64,000 nucleotides of DNA from Bacteroidales bacterium (GTDB lineage: Bacteria; Bacteroidota; Bacteroidia; Bacteroidales; UBA932): positions 62,001 to 126,000 of the forward strand of contig SUYP01000004.1 of NCBI GenBank assembly GCA_015060395.1, in the 5' to 3' direction. The notes under the pieces are model-generated. The model did not search any database and was not told the origin of the DNA. It saw only the letters and a program-made list of their open reading frames with translations. Numbering within the stretch: the first letter of the stretch is position 1; each line of letters begins with the position of its first letter. A program made the position numbers and the translations under genes. Shown in pieces: positions 1 to 8,469 of this stretch.

Positions 1-356
1 CCTGCTTTGCAGAGCGCAAGGAGAAGATGTTGTGACGATGCCTGTGCGCTACGGAGCTTCGTGGCTTCCAATATGGTGAAGCTCAGGACGTTCTGGGTCC
101 CTCGCGAGAACGAAACCTTGTCTATGTCGGAGTATGGTATATGCTCGTTCGTGAATATCTTTTCGTCGATGAACTGTTTCATCTCATCGATATCGGTCAT
201 CGTACCGCGGAGAGCATCCACGGCCGTGTTTTCCCTGTGCCTTATGATGCCGAGAAACAGGTGGTCAGGAGCTATCCCGTAGCTTCCTGTCCTCATAGCC
301 TCCTCCCTTGAGAAGTTTATTATCGAGCTGAGTTCGTCAGATATGCTGATTTCCAT
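1..356 (-). CDS. clpC: Clp ATPase (ClpC-like), N-terminal fragment
   Basis: The minus strand reads open from an ATG at 356 to the window edge, giving 118 residues with no stop. The segment shows a Clp N-domain: an early double-helix repeat with the stretch GIAPDHLFLGII around residues 27-38, and a second repeat near the window edge with SSQHLLLALC. In the family this domain recruits adaptors and substrates to the hexameric AAA+ unfoldase that feeds ClpP. The ATPase modules lie outside the window. It is divergent from gyrA, a neighbourhood I recall from other Bacteroidales. ClpC is more likely than ClpB from that context, but the visible part alone does not separate them. Confidence 0.8.
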   Translation of the reverse strand, partial: MEISISDELSSIINFSREEAMRTGSYGIAPDHLFLGIIRHRENTAVDALRGTMTDIDEMKQFIDEKIFTNEHIPYSDIDKVSFSRGTQNVLSFTILEATKLRSAQASSQHLLLALCKA

Positions 357-383
357 AAACGCAAAGTTTAAAATCTATATTTA

Positions 384-416
384 TTGTACAAAAATACTAT
401 TTTTTTTGTAACTTTG
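384..416 (+). promoter_or_regulatory. gyrA promoter
   Basis: A Bacteroidota-type -7 element TAACTTTG lies at 409-416. A TTG at 384-386 sits about 22 nt upstream, slightly far for the usual -33 spacing. Transcription would start near 423, about 30 nt before the chosen gyrA ATG. Confidence 0.55.
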
Positions 417-456
417 CCAAGATGTATAATTGTGCATAAAAAGTAAAATGACATAT

Positions 457-2973
457 ATGGAAAATGAGGTAAAGACAGTTAGGATTGAACAGGTCAATAT
501 CGACCAGCAGATGAGGAGCGCGTATATCGACTACTCTATGTCTGTGATCGTATCCAGGGCACTCCCTGATGTACGTGACGGTATGAAGCCTGTACACAGA
601 AGGGTGCTGTTCGGAATGGAAGGCCTCGGACTGACATATTCCAGCCAGACAAAGAAATCTGCCAGAATCGTAGGTGAGGTTCTCGGTAAATATCACCCGC
701 ACGGCGATTCAAGCGTGTATGACGCGATGGCGCGTATGGCCCAGGACTGGAGCCTTAGATACCCGCTTGTGTTCGGCCAGGGTAACTTCGGATCGATGGA
801 CGGTGACCCGGTCGCTGCGATGCGTTATACGGAGGCAAAGCTTTCAAAGCTTTCTGATGAAGTCCTTGCGGATCTGGACAAGGATACCGTGGATTTCCAG
901 AACAACTTCGATGACTCTCTTCAGGAACCTACAGTGCTTCCGACAAAGCTTCCGCTCCTTCTCCTTAACGGAGCGTCCGGAATCGCGGTCGGAATGGCTA
1001 CCAATATGGCGCCGCACAACCTTAGCGAGTGCTGTGACGCGATCTGCGCATATATCGACAATCCTGACATTACTGTAGAAGAACTGATGCAGTATGTCAA
1101 GGGCCCGGATTTCCCTACAGGAGGTATCATTCAGGGCCGTCAGGGCATCAAGGATGCGTTCGAGACAGGACGCGGACGTATCGTGATACGTTCGAAGACA
1201 GATATCGAGGTGAGTGATACAGGACGCGAGACCATCGTTGTGACTGAGATCCCTTATATGGTCAACAAGCGCGAGATGATCGAGAAGATCGCCGAGCTCG
1301 TGGAGACCAAGAAGGTGGACGGCATCGCATATATCAATGATGAGACCACAATGAAAGGTGTGCGCATCGTCATCAGACTGAAGAAGGATGCGAATTCTAA
1401 TGTGGTGCTTAATATGCTCTACAAGTATTCTCCGCTCCAGTCAAGTTTCTCTGTGAACAATGTGGCTCTGGTGAACGGCCGTCCGCGTACATTGAATCTC
1501 AAGGACCTTATCAAGTATTTCGTAAGGCACAGGCACGATGTGATCGTGAGAAGGACAAAGTTCGATCTGGAGAAGGCACGCAAGAGAGCTCATATTCTCG
1601 AGGGACTCCTCAAGGCTCTCGATGTCATCGATCAGATAATCAATATCATACGTTCGTCCAAGAGTGTCGATGAAGCCAAGAATGAACTGATGGCGACATT
1701 CGGATTCACTGACTTGCAGGCTACCGCTATCGTCGAGATGCGTCTGCGTCAGCTCACCGGACTCGAAAGAGAGAAACTCCAGAACGAATATGATGAACTT
1801 ATGAAATTCATACGTTATTGCGAGGACGTCCTTGCAGACGAGAAGCTTCAGATGGGCATCATCAAGGACGAGACGATGGAGATGAAGGAGAAATACGGCG
1901 ATGCAAGAAGGACAGAGATTGCCCTTTCAGCTGAGGAGTTCAATCCTGAGGACTTCTATGCGGATGAGGATGTGGTGATCACCATTTCACACCTTGGCTA
2001 TATCAAGAGGACTTCGCTTACCGAGTACCGCCTTCAGAACAGAGGCGGAGTGGGAATGAAGGGAAGCGCTACACGTGACGAGGACTTCATAGAGCACATC
2101 TACGTCGCGAATATGCACAGCACGATGCTTCTCTTCACACAGAACGGACGTTGCTACTGGCTCAAGGTATATGAGATACCAGAGGGTTCGCGTGCATCGA
2201 AGGGACGTGCGATCCAGAATGTGATCAATATCGAGCCGGACGACAAGATCAAGACATATCTTAACGTGAAGAACCTCAAGGATGAGGACTATGTGAACAA
2301 CAACTACATCGTTCTCGGTACCAAGAGGGGAATCATCAAGAAGACTTCACTCGAGGCATATTCAAGGCCTAGAACCAACGGAGTCATCGCGATTACAGTC
2401 CGTGACGGGGATGAACTTCTTGATGCGGTTATGACCAACGGAAACAGCGAAATCCTGCTTGCAGGCCGCCACGGACGTTGCTGCCGCTTCGATGAGAACG
2501 ATGCGAGAGCCCTTGGTCGAACTGCTTCAGGAGTCCGTGGCATAAATATTGATGAGGACGATGAAGTAATAGGTATGATAGCTTACGATCCGACCGCAGA
2601 AGACGCACAGGCGCACAGCCTGCTTGTAGTCAGCGAACACGGCTATGGAAAACGTTCAGACTTCGATGAATACCGCAAGACCAACAGAGGTGGAAAGGGT
2701 GTCAAGACACTGAATATCACAGAAAAGACCGGAGAACTTGTTGCGATGAAGAATGTTACGGACGAGAATGACCTTATGATCATCAATCGTTCCGGCATCA
2801 CCATAAGAATGGCCGTAGCTGATATAAAGGTTGCGGGACGTGCTACTCAGGGAGTGAAACTGATCAACATCAAGGATGGTGATTCTATCGCAGCAATCTC
2901 TGCGGTGAACAAGAGCGAAGAGGAAACTTCGGATCAGCAGGCGGAACCTGCTCAGGAACAGACTAATGAATAA
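457..2973 (+). CDS. gyrA: DNA gyrase subunit A
   Basis: The 838-residue protein is the DNA-breaking and rejoining subunit of type II topoisomerase, which with GyrB introduces negative supercoils. The catalytic tyrosine is Tyr124 in the motif [10 protein letters not shown]. The quinolone-determining region reads [11 protein letters not shown], with Ser85 and Asp89 at the positions of E. coli Ser83 and Asp87, so no common resistance substitution is visible. The C-terminal half carries the repeated beta-pinwheel blades, including the GyrA-box-like RGGVGMKG and RGGKGVK. ATG 457 is preferred over an upstream TTG at 430 and an ATG at 448 because it matches the short N-terminus of relatives. The tail is acidic and Gln/Glu-rich, as is common in the family. 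Confidence 0.97.
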   Translation: MENEVKTVRIEQVNIDQQMRSAYIDYSMSVIVSRALPDVRDGMKPVHRRVLFGMEGLGLTYSSQTKKSARIVGEVLGKYHPHGDSSVYDAMARMAQDWSLRYPLVFGQGNFGSMDGDPVAAMRYTEAKLSKLSDEVLADLDKDTVDFQNNFDDSLQEPTVLPTKLPLLLLNGASGIAVGMATNMAPHNLSECCDAICAYIDNPDITVEELMQYVKGPDFPTGGIIQGRQGIKDAFETGRGRIVIRSKTDIEVSDTGRETIVVTEIPYMVNKREMIEKIAELVETKKVDGIAYINDETTMKGVRIVIRLKKDANSNVVLNMLYKYSPLQSSFSVNNVALVNGRPRTLNLKDLIKYFVRHRHDVIVRRTKFDLEKARKRAHILEGLLKALDVIDQIINIIRSSKSVDEAKNELMATFGFTDLQATAIVEMRLRQLTGLEREKLQNEYDELMKFIRYCEDVLADEKLQMGIIKDETMEMKEKYGDARRTEIALSAEEFNPEDFYADEDVVITISHLGYIKRTSLTEYRLQNRGGVGMKGSATRDEDFIEHIYVANMHSTMLLFTQNGRCYWLKVYEIPEGSRASKGRAIQNVINIEPDDKIKTYLNVKNLKDEDYVNNNYIVLGTKRGIIKKTSLEAYSRPRTNGVIAITVRDGDELLDAVMTNGNSEILLAGRHGRCCRFDENDARALGRTASGVRGINIDEDDEVIGMIAYDPTAEDAQAHSLLVVSEHGYGKRSDFDEYRKTNRGGKGVKTLNITEKTGELVAMKNVTDENDLMIINRSGITIRMAVADIKVAGRATQGVKLINIKDGDSIAAISAVNKSEEETSDQQAEPAQEQTNE

Positions 2974-2995
2974 TCAACTTAATACCACTAACATT

Positions 2996-4318
2996 ATGAA
3001 AAGAATTTTGATCGCATTGGCAGTTCTCCTTTCAGTACAGGTTGCTGATGCACAGACAAAGTCTCCAGAGGCAGCCAAGAAGGCTGTCGAGAGTGCAGAA
3101 GCTGCATCAAAGGATGCAAAGAAGGCTGCAAAGGTTGCTACTTGGACAAAGCTCGCATCTGCTTATATGGATGCATATAACGCACCAGCAGGAAATGTAT
3201 GGCTTGGTGCCTCAAAGCAGGAGCTCCAGCTTCTTATGGGCAATGACAAGCCTATCTCAACTGAGGAGGTAGTCCTTGGCGGTGACCAGCTCGTAAAGGA
3301 AGTTTATTCAAACAAGGAGTTCTATTTCAGCCCTGCAGGACAGCTCGTCCTCATCAATGTCACAAAGCCTGTAGTTGAGAATGCTCTCGCTGGTGCACTT
3401 GATGCTTACAAGAAGGCATACGAGGTTGACGTAAAGCAGTCTAAGACCAAGGATATCGTTGCCGGTCTCTCTTCAATCGCTCAGAAGTATCTGGACGAGG
3501 GTATGAACAGCTATACATTCGGCAATCTTGAGGAGGCAAGTGCTCTCTTCGAGAAGGCAGCGGAGGCTTCGGCAACAGCTCCTCTTTCAAAGGTTGACAC
3601 TACTGCCCTTTACAATGCAGGTTACACAGCTTGGGCTGTAAAGAACTATGAGCGTGCGAAGAACTTCTTCGAGAAGTGCCTCGATGCCGGCTACTATTAT
3701 GAGGGTGGCGAGGTTTATGCAAAGCTCGGTGATGTATATACAAACCTTGGTGATGCTAAGAAGGGTGCTGAGATTCTCGAGCAGGGTTTCGTGAAGTTCC
3801 CACAGAGCCAGAGCATCCTCATCGGTCTCATCAACTACTATATCTCAAGCGGAGACAATGCTGACCGTCTTTTCGTGCTCATCGACGAGGCTAAGAAGAA
3901 TGAGCCTAACAATGCATCTCTCTATTATGTGGAGGGTAATATCTATAAAGAGCTCAAGAATATCGATAAGGCTATCGAGTCATATTACAAGTGTGCAGAG
4001 ATCAACCCTGAGTATGAGTTCGGTTTCATCGGTGCAGGTATCCTTTATTACGAGCAGGCTATCGAGCTTCAGGAGAAGGCTTCAAATGAGCTTGATGACA
4101 ATAAGTACAATGCTCTTGTAGTTGAGTTCGAGCAGGCTCTCAAGAACGCTCTCGAGCCATTTGAGAAGGCATACGCAGTATCAAAGGACAACTCTCTCAA
4201 GGTTAACATCGCTGAGTATCTCAAGAATATCTACTACCGTTTCAGCAGCAACGGTCCTGAGTATGAGGCAGGTTACAAGAAGTATGACGAGGTTGTAAAG
4301 ACCGGTCAGGCTAACTAA
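2996..4318 (+). CDS. exported TPR-repeat protein
   Basis: The 440-residue protein starts with a clear signal peptide ending around ADA-Q at residue 20. It is followed by a Lys/Ala-rich linker and several tetratricopeptide-like helical repeats; the clearest are YNAGYTAWAVKNYERAKNFFEKC and a later LYYVEGNIYKELKNIDKAIESYYKC stretch. TPR arrays are scaffolds for protein-protein contacts, and no catalytic motif is visible. Location is predicted periplasmic. An ATG at 2966 overlaps the end of gyrA, but 2996 places the signal peptide at the true N-terminus. It lies 22 nt after gyrA and is probably cotranscribed with it; I recall the same pairing in other Bacteroidales. The specific role is unknown. 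Confidence 0.85.
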   Translation: MKRILIALAVLLSVQVADAQTKSPEAAKKAVESAEAASKDAKKAAKVATWTKLASAYMDAYNAPAGNVWLGASKQELQLLMGNDKPISTEEVVLGGDQLVKEVYSNKEFYFSPAGQLVLINVTKPVVENALAGALDAYKKAYEVDVKQSKTKDIVAGLSSIAQKYLDEGMNSYTFGNLEEASALFEKAAEASATAPLSKVDTTALYNAGYTAWAVKNYERAKNFFEKCLDAGYYYEGGEVYAKLGDVYTNLGDAKKGAEILEQGFVKFPQSQSILIGLINYYISSGDNADRLFVLIDEAKKNEPNNASLYYVEGNIYKELKNIDKAIESYYKCAEINPEYEFGFIGAGILYYEQAIELQEKASNELDDNKYNALVVEFEQALKNALEPFEKAYAVSKDNSLKVNIAEYLKNIYYRFSSNGPEYEAGYKKYDEVVKTGQAN

Positions 4319-4344
4319 TCGACTGATACGTCGGATATTATGAC

Positions 4345-4378
4345 AAAAGGGGAGACGGTTACACCGTTTCCCCTTTTT
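4345..4378. terminator. bidirectional terminator between TPR gene and phoH
   Basis: A 15-bp stem (arms AAAAGGGGAGACGGT and ACCGTTTCCCCTTTT, one G-T wobble) with a 3-nt loop is flanked by A-rich and T-rich ends, so it can work on both strands. It overlaps the last codons of phoH. Confidence 0.85.
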
Positions 4379-5306
4379 CGAATGCTTTGACGATCTTGGC
4401 CACAAGAGGGTGCCGGACTATATCTTCGTTCTTGAAGATGATTGTCTTTATGCCCTTTATATCCTTGGTCAGTTCGATGCCTTTGAGAAGGCCGGAATCC
4501 CTTTTATTAGGGAGGTCTATCTGACTGGCGTCTCCGGTCACGATGAATTTGGCATCACATCCCATTCTGGTAAGGAACATCTTCAGCTGCCCCAGATTGG
4601 TGTTCTGGGCTTCATCCAGAATGACGCAGGCTCTGTCGAGGGTGCGTCCTCTCATATATGCGAGCGGAGCTATCTGGATTGTACCTTCCGCCATAAATTC
4701 CTGAAGTCTCTTGGCCGGAATCATATCTCCCAGTGCGTCGTATAGCGGCTGGAGATACGGGTCGAGCTTGTCCTTGAGGTCGCCAGGAAGGAATCCCAGC
4801 CTCTCGCCGGCTTCCACAGCCGGTCTTGTGAGGATGATCCTTTTTATTTCCCTGTTTTTCAATGCCCTGACTGCCAGAGCGATGGCTATGTATGTCTTGC
4901 CTGTTCCTGCAGGGCCCACAGCGAAGATCAGGTCGTTTTCAAAATAGGACTTGACCATTTCTTCCTGTGTCCGGTTGCGGGCCTTGATCGGTTTCCCGTC
5001 ATTTCCGTGGACGATTACGGAATTACCGCATAACTTGAATCTGTCCGGTGAAATGTCTCCGTCAAAAAGGTCTTCCACGTCGTATGGAGTGATGTTCATC
5101 TTATGATGCCTTCTTTCTATCAGCATCTTCACCTTTGCCTCGAATTCCTCGATGTCGGTCTCTTTGCCTTCCAGCATAATCTCATTGCCGCGGGCTACGA
5201 CCTTGAGCTCCGGGAAGTAGCTGCACAAGGCTTCCAGATTCTTGTTTGCCGCCCCATATATTTCCAATGGGTCGATTGCTTCAAGCTTGATGTTCTTTCT
5301 TGTCAT
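4359..5306 (-). CDS. phoH: PhoH-family ATPase
   Basis: The 315-residue protein has a KH-like N-terminal segment (residues 1-70) and a PhoH ATPase domain. The Walker A motif GPAGTGKT is at residues 131-138 and Walker B CVILDE at about 227-232, followed by AQNT. The RPAVEAGERLGFLPGDLKDK stretch is characteristic of the family. PhoH proteins are cytoplasmic NTPases linked to RNA metabolism and phosphate or stress responses; the exact reaction in this group is not settled. Its ATG directly follows the stop codon of the capA-like gene upstream with no spacer, so the two are almost certainly cotranscribed and perhaps translationally coupled. Confidence 0.93.
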   Translation of the reverse strand: MTRKNIKLEAIDPLEIYGAANKNLEALCSYFPELKVVARGNEIMLEGKETDIEEFEAKVKMLIERRHHKMNITPYDVEDLFDGDISPDRFKLCGNSVIVHGNDGKPIKARNRTQEEMVKSYFENDLIFAVGPAGTGKTYIAIALAVRALKNREIKRIILTRPAVEAGERLGFLPGDLKDKLDPYLQPLYDALGDMIPAKRLQEFMAEGTIQIAPLAYMRGRTLDRACVILDEAQNTNLGQLKMFLTRMGCDAKFIVTGDASQIDLPNKRDSGLLKGIELTKDIKGIKTIIFKNEDIVRHPLVAKIVKAFEKGETV

Positions 5307-6455
5307 TTATTCTATTCCTGTTTCTTTTCTTACTCTTTCGTATGTACTGATCATCTTGTCGTAGTCGGCCTTGTTGAGCCATTCTTCGCTTCGCCCTATG
5401 AATCCGGTGACTGGTATGACGGTATAACTGTTGTTATAACCTCCTGGTCTTGAACACCATAGGTATTCCAGTTCTATGGGCAGAGAAACGATATCGCCGT
5501 TCTGTTTCCTGATGATTCTGATGGTTGCCATAAGCTCAAGTTGGGTGTTGGCCGCACTCATATTTGATATGGCATTGCCTAAGGAATAGACCACAGGAAC
5601 ATTATCGATCATATCGAAGTCCTGAACCACGTGGGGATGGGCCCCTATGATGAAATCTACTCCGTTTTCCACCAGCCATCGGGCATATTCTTCCTGCTCG
5701 GAAGAGTGACTGAGCTGATATTCGGTTCCCCAGTGAGGGAGAGCGATGATGAAGTCAGCATCGTTTTCTTCCGCTTTTGACAATGCATCCTGTATGCTCT
5801 TCCTGTCACCCATACGGTTGGTCTTCGGCCAGATACCCCCAAGTCCCATATTGGTACCGTATGTGAAATTCAGTAATGCGATGCTTATGCCCTTCCTTCT
5901 GAGAATCAGAGGATTGTTGGATTGCAACTCCTGTGTGTCATCGGCTACTCCTGTGAATCTGATCCCTCTTTCGCGCCATAGCTTCCTGTATGTTCTGATG
6001 GTTCTGAGGACTCCTTTTGTCCCTTTGTCAAAAATGTGGTTGTTGGCAGCGAGAAAAATGTCGAATCCGCAGTCAGCGAGATGATAGGCAAGAGTGTCTG
6101 GGGCTGAGAAGCAGGGATATCCCGTATATGGCTCTCCTGCCAGGGTGAACTCCATATTGGCGACAGCTATGTCTGCATCTCTGATGTCATCCTCAATCAG
6201 TCTGAAATATGAGCTGAAATCATATTCATCTCCGCTTCTGTGAGCGTCCGCGATCTGGGCGGAGTGCATCATAACGTCTCCCAGGAACCGGATGGTCAGA
6301 GTGTCCTGTCTGAAAATAGGATGGACTTCTGTAAGCGCGGTCTTCCATCTCTCAGGCATAATGATATCCTGAGCTTTGCTCATAGACATTCCTGCGGACA
6401 GGAAAAGAAAGGCTGCGGCTGCAAGCTTCAGAATATGTGGCCGGGTCTTACTCAA
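5307..6455 (-). CDS. CapA-family exported metallophosphatase-like protein
   Basis: The 382-residue protein begins with a signal peptide (about residues 1-28, ending SKAQ). It then shows the CapA/PgsA calcineurin-like fold motifs: FLGDVMMH at 58-64, ANME at 99-102, ANNH at 137-140, and later ALPHWG and GAHPHVVQ. In some bacteria CapA takes part in poly-gamma-glutamate export, but no capB or capC is nearby, so a generic envelope phosphoesterase role is equally likely. The only start giving a full signal peptide is TTG at 6455; in-frame ATGs (GMSM) would cut into it. It ends exactly where phoH begins. Confidence 0.85.
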   Translation of the reverse strand: MSKTRPHILKLAAAAFLFLSAGMSMSKAQDIIMPERWKTALTEVHPIFRQDTLTIRFLGDVMMHSAQIADAHRSGDEYDFSSYFRLIEDDIRDADIAVANMEFTLAGEPYTGYPCFSAPDTLAYHLADCGFDIFLAANNHIFDKGTKGVLRTIRTYRKLWRERGIRFTGVADDTQELQSNNPLILRRKGISIALLNFTYGTNMGLGGIWPKTNRMGDRKSIQDALSKAEENDADFIIALPHWGTEYQLSHSSEQEEYARWLVENGVDFIIGAHPHVVQDFDMIDNVPVVYSLGNAISNMSAANTQLELMATIRIIRKQNGDIVSLPIELEYLWCSRPGGYNNSYTVIPVTGFIGRSEEWLNKADYDKMISTYERVRKETGIE

Positions 6456-6478
6456 TGTGAAACTGCACTTTAGGATTA

Positions 6479-6486
6479 CAAATATA
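6479..6486 (-). promoter_or_regulatory. candidate -7 element for capA-like gene
   Basis: On the minus strand TATATTTG fits TAnnTTTG and lies 23 nt upstream of the TTG start. No convincing -33 element is seen. Confidence 0.4.
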
Positions 6487-6497
6487 TCAAGAATTAT

Positions 6498-6528
6498 TTT
6501 GTCTCAGTGCATTAAATCGTTAAATTTG
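6498..6528 (+). promoter_or_regulatory. promoter of SPOR lipoprotein gene
   Basis: TTTG at 6498-6501, a 19-nt spacer and TAAATTTG at 6521-6528 form one of the best matches in the window to the Bacteroidota consensus. Transcription should start near 6535, which argues against the GTG at 6536 as the start codon. Confidence 0.75.
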
Positions 6529-6553
6529 CACGAATGTGCAATTTAGGAATGCT

Positions 6554-7072
6554 ATGAGAAAGTCTGTAATATTGCTGATGCTTGCCGTTATGACTGTCGT
6601 GACGGGGTGTGACTTTTTTCGTGTTCTGGCGGGAAGACCGACGGGCAAGGATATAGATGCGAGGCGTGTGGAGATAATGAAGTCGGAAGAGGCGGCTCTT
6701 CAGGCCCGTCTGGATTCCATAAGGCGGGCAGAGGAGAAAGTGGTGGCGGATTCTCTTGCTGCCTTGGATTCTCTTGCAGCACAGGGAGTTATAATGACGG
6801 GAGCCTCACGTCTGGGAGGCCTGGGAGCAGATTTGCCCGCTCATCGCTATCATATAATCACAGGCGCTTTCAGAGACAGAACGAACGCAAGCAAGCTTGC
6901 AGACAAGGCTGTGGCGGAAGGTTATGAGGCTGAACTGATAGAATGCCGTACTGGCATAATTGCTGTAGGTCTGTGTCCTTCTGACAGAATTGCCGTGACA
7001 TACGATGCCTTGCAGAAGCTGCGTCACGAGTCATTCTTTCCAAAGGATTCCTGGATTTTACTGAATGAATAG
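6554..7072 (+). CDS. SPOR-domain lipoprotein
   Basis: The 172-residue protein has a lipoprotein signal peptide with lipobox VTGC (Cys19), a charged coiled-coil-like middle (about 35-75) and a C-terminal SPOR domain (about 97-172, from RYHIITGAFRDR to the end). SPOR domains bind denuded septal peptidoglycan, so a role at the division site or cell envelope is likely. The ATG at 6554 is preferred because the promoter's transcription start is near 6535. The next gene begins 4 nt downstream, so the two probably form an operon. Confidence 0.85.
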   Translation: MRKSVILLMLAVMTVVTGCDFFRVLAGRPTGKDIDARRVEIMKSEEAALQARLDSIRRAEEKVVADSLAALDSLAAQGVIMTGASRLGGLGADLPAHRYHIITGAFRDRTNASKLADKAVAEGYEAELIECRTGIIAVGLCPSDRIAVTYDALQKLRHESFFPKDSWILLNE

Positions 7073-7075
7073 ATT

Positions 7076-8437
7076 ATGATGATCAAAAGATTGATAATGA
7101 CGGTGCTTGCATTGTCTTTTGCGTATGTCCTGCCTGCCCAGTTCAGGGACGGTGCTTCTTATGAAGATCTATATGACGGAGAGACGGTGGCAATGCTCAA
7201 ATCGCACGTAAGGGAACTTTCTGCTGCGCATCTTGAGGGCAGAAAGGCCGGATCTGAGGGCGAGAAACTTGCCGCGGCCTATGTTTCAGAAACTTTGGAA
7301 AGCTATGGCGTAGATGTCCTTTCTCCTGAAGAAGGGGAGATCTTCGGCATCAGGACCCAGTCCGGCGACACCTTGACATCCCGTAATGTGGTCGGATATG
7401 TCCAGGGCTATGACAAGAAGCTTCGTGACAGATATATCCTTGTCGGAGCCAGGATGGATGGAGAGGGGATTATGACTATGACTGTCGATGGCGAACCTGT
7501 GGAGAAGATATTCTATGGAGCCAACGGAAACGCTTCAGGTCTTGCTGTTATGCTCGAACTGGCACGTATGGTCCAGACCAATTCCATAATGTTCAGGCGC
7601 TCGGTACTTTTTGTCGCTTTCGGAGCTTCTTCCGAGACATTTGCCGGTTCGTGGTACTTTCTCAACCGTTCCTTCCCGGATACCGGCAATATCGACGCGA
7701 TGATAAATCTGGATATGCTGGGACTGGGAAACAACGGCTTCTATGCCTATACAGCTTCCAATACCGACCTGAATGCAGTGATCCGTACTCAGGCCGGAGA
7801 ACTTCAGCCGATCCTTCCGGAGATTTCAGCTATGGAGATATATCCGTCGGATCACCGTGCATTCTATGACAAGGAAATCCCTGCAGTGCATTTCACTACT
7901 GGAAGGTACTCCGAGCACAATACCGAGAGGGATACCCAGTCTATCCTTGACTATGAAAATATGGAAAGGGAACTGGAGTACATATACAATTTCACCCTCG
8001 CTCTGGCAGATGCAGACGGTGGCTTTGCCTTCAGGTCTGCTGATGTGTCTCAGAAGAACAGGGACAGCGAGGATGTAACGGCTTATAATGATTGTGACCA
8101 GAGGCCTATGTTCCTGAACAGCCAGGACCCTCGCCGTTTCCTCGAGAAATGGGTTTACCAGTACCTGAAATATCCGGAAAAAGCATTGATGGAAGGCACT
8201 CAGGGCCGTGTGATGGTGGATTTCATCATTGAAAAGGATGGCAAGGTTACAGGAGTCAGGGTTGCCAAAGGAGTGTCTCCGGAACTCGATGCTGAAGCGG
8301 TCAAGGTGGTGAGCGCATCGCCTAAATGGAAGCCTGGAAGAGTGGCCGGCGAAAAGGTCCGCGTGTCAATGACCATACCTGTGGAGTTCCGTCTCGAAAA
8401 GAAAGGAAGCCGGGCAAGTTTCGGAATAAAGAAATAA
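7076..8437 (+). CDS. M28-peptidase-like / TonB C-terminal fusion, probably inactive
   Basis: The 453-residue protein has a signal peptide (to about Ala21), an M28-type aminopeptidase fold (about 40-315) and a TonB C-terminal-like domain (about 355-440, with a KYPEKA motif and the usual repeated VxGxVxxxFIIEKDGKV pattern). The M28 metal ligands are mostly gone. The first His is Arg126 in VGARMD, the bridging Asp is Gly151 in GANGNASG, and the Glu-Glu pair is Ser185-Ser186 in FGASSET. Asp213 in NLDMLG and His281 in EHNTERDT remain. It is therefore likely a non-catalytic binding or scaffold protein in the periplasm. Start codon context is clear; a second Met follows directly. Confidence 0.8.
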   Translation: MMIKRLIMTVLALSFAYVLPAQFRDGASYEDLYDGETVAMLKSHVRELSAAHLEGRKAGSEGEKLAAAYVSETLESYGVDVLSPEEGEIFGIRTQSGDTLTSRNVVGYVQGYDKKLRDRYILVGARMDGEGIMTMTVDGEPVEKIFYGANGNASGLAVMLELARMVQTNSIMFRRSVLFVAFGASSETFAGSWYFLNRSFPDTGNIDAMINLDMLGLGNNGFYAYTASNTDLNAVIRTQAGELQPILPEISAMEIYPSDHRAFYDKEIPAVHFTTGRYSEHNTERDTQSILDYENMERELEYIYNFTLALADADGGFAFRSADVSQKNRDSEDVTAYNDCDQRPMFLNSQDPRRFLEKWVYQYLKYPEKALMEGTQGRVMVDFIIEKDGKVTGVRVAKGVSPELDAEAVKVVSASPKWKPGRVAGEKVRVSMTIPVEFRLEKKGSRASFGIKK

Positions 8438-8440
8438 TAT

Positions 8441-8448
8441 TACTTTTG
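8441..8448 (+). promoter_or_regulatory. leuS promoter -7 element
   Basis: TACTTTTG fits TAnnTTTG and ends 21 nt before the leuS ATG. The upstream -33 region is weak (TTTC at 8419-8422). Confidence 0.5.
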
Positions 8449-8469
8449 CAAGATATATAATACATACCT

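Noticed and set aside
430..456. Upstream TTG or ATG 448 as the gyrA start
   Set aside because: ATG 457 fits the known N-terminus of relatives and lies at a normal distance from the promoter.
7076..8437. Active aminopeptidase
   Set aside because: Most zinc ligands of the M28 family are absent, so the name would mislead.
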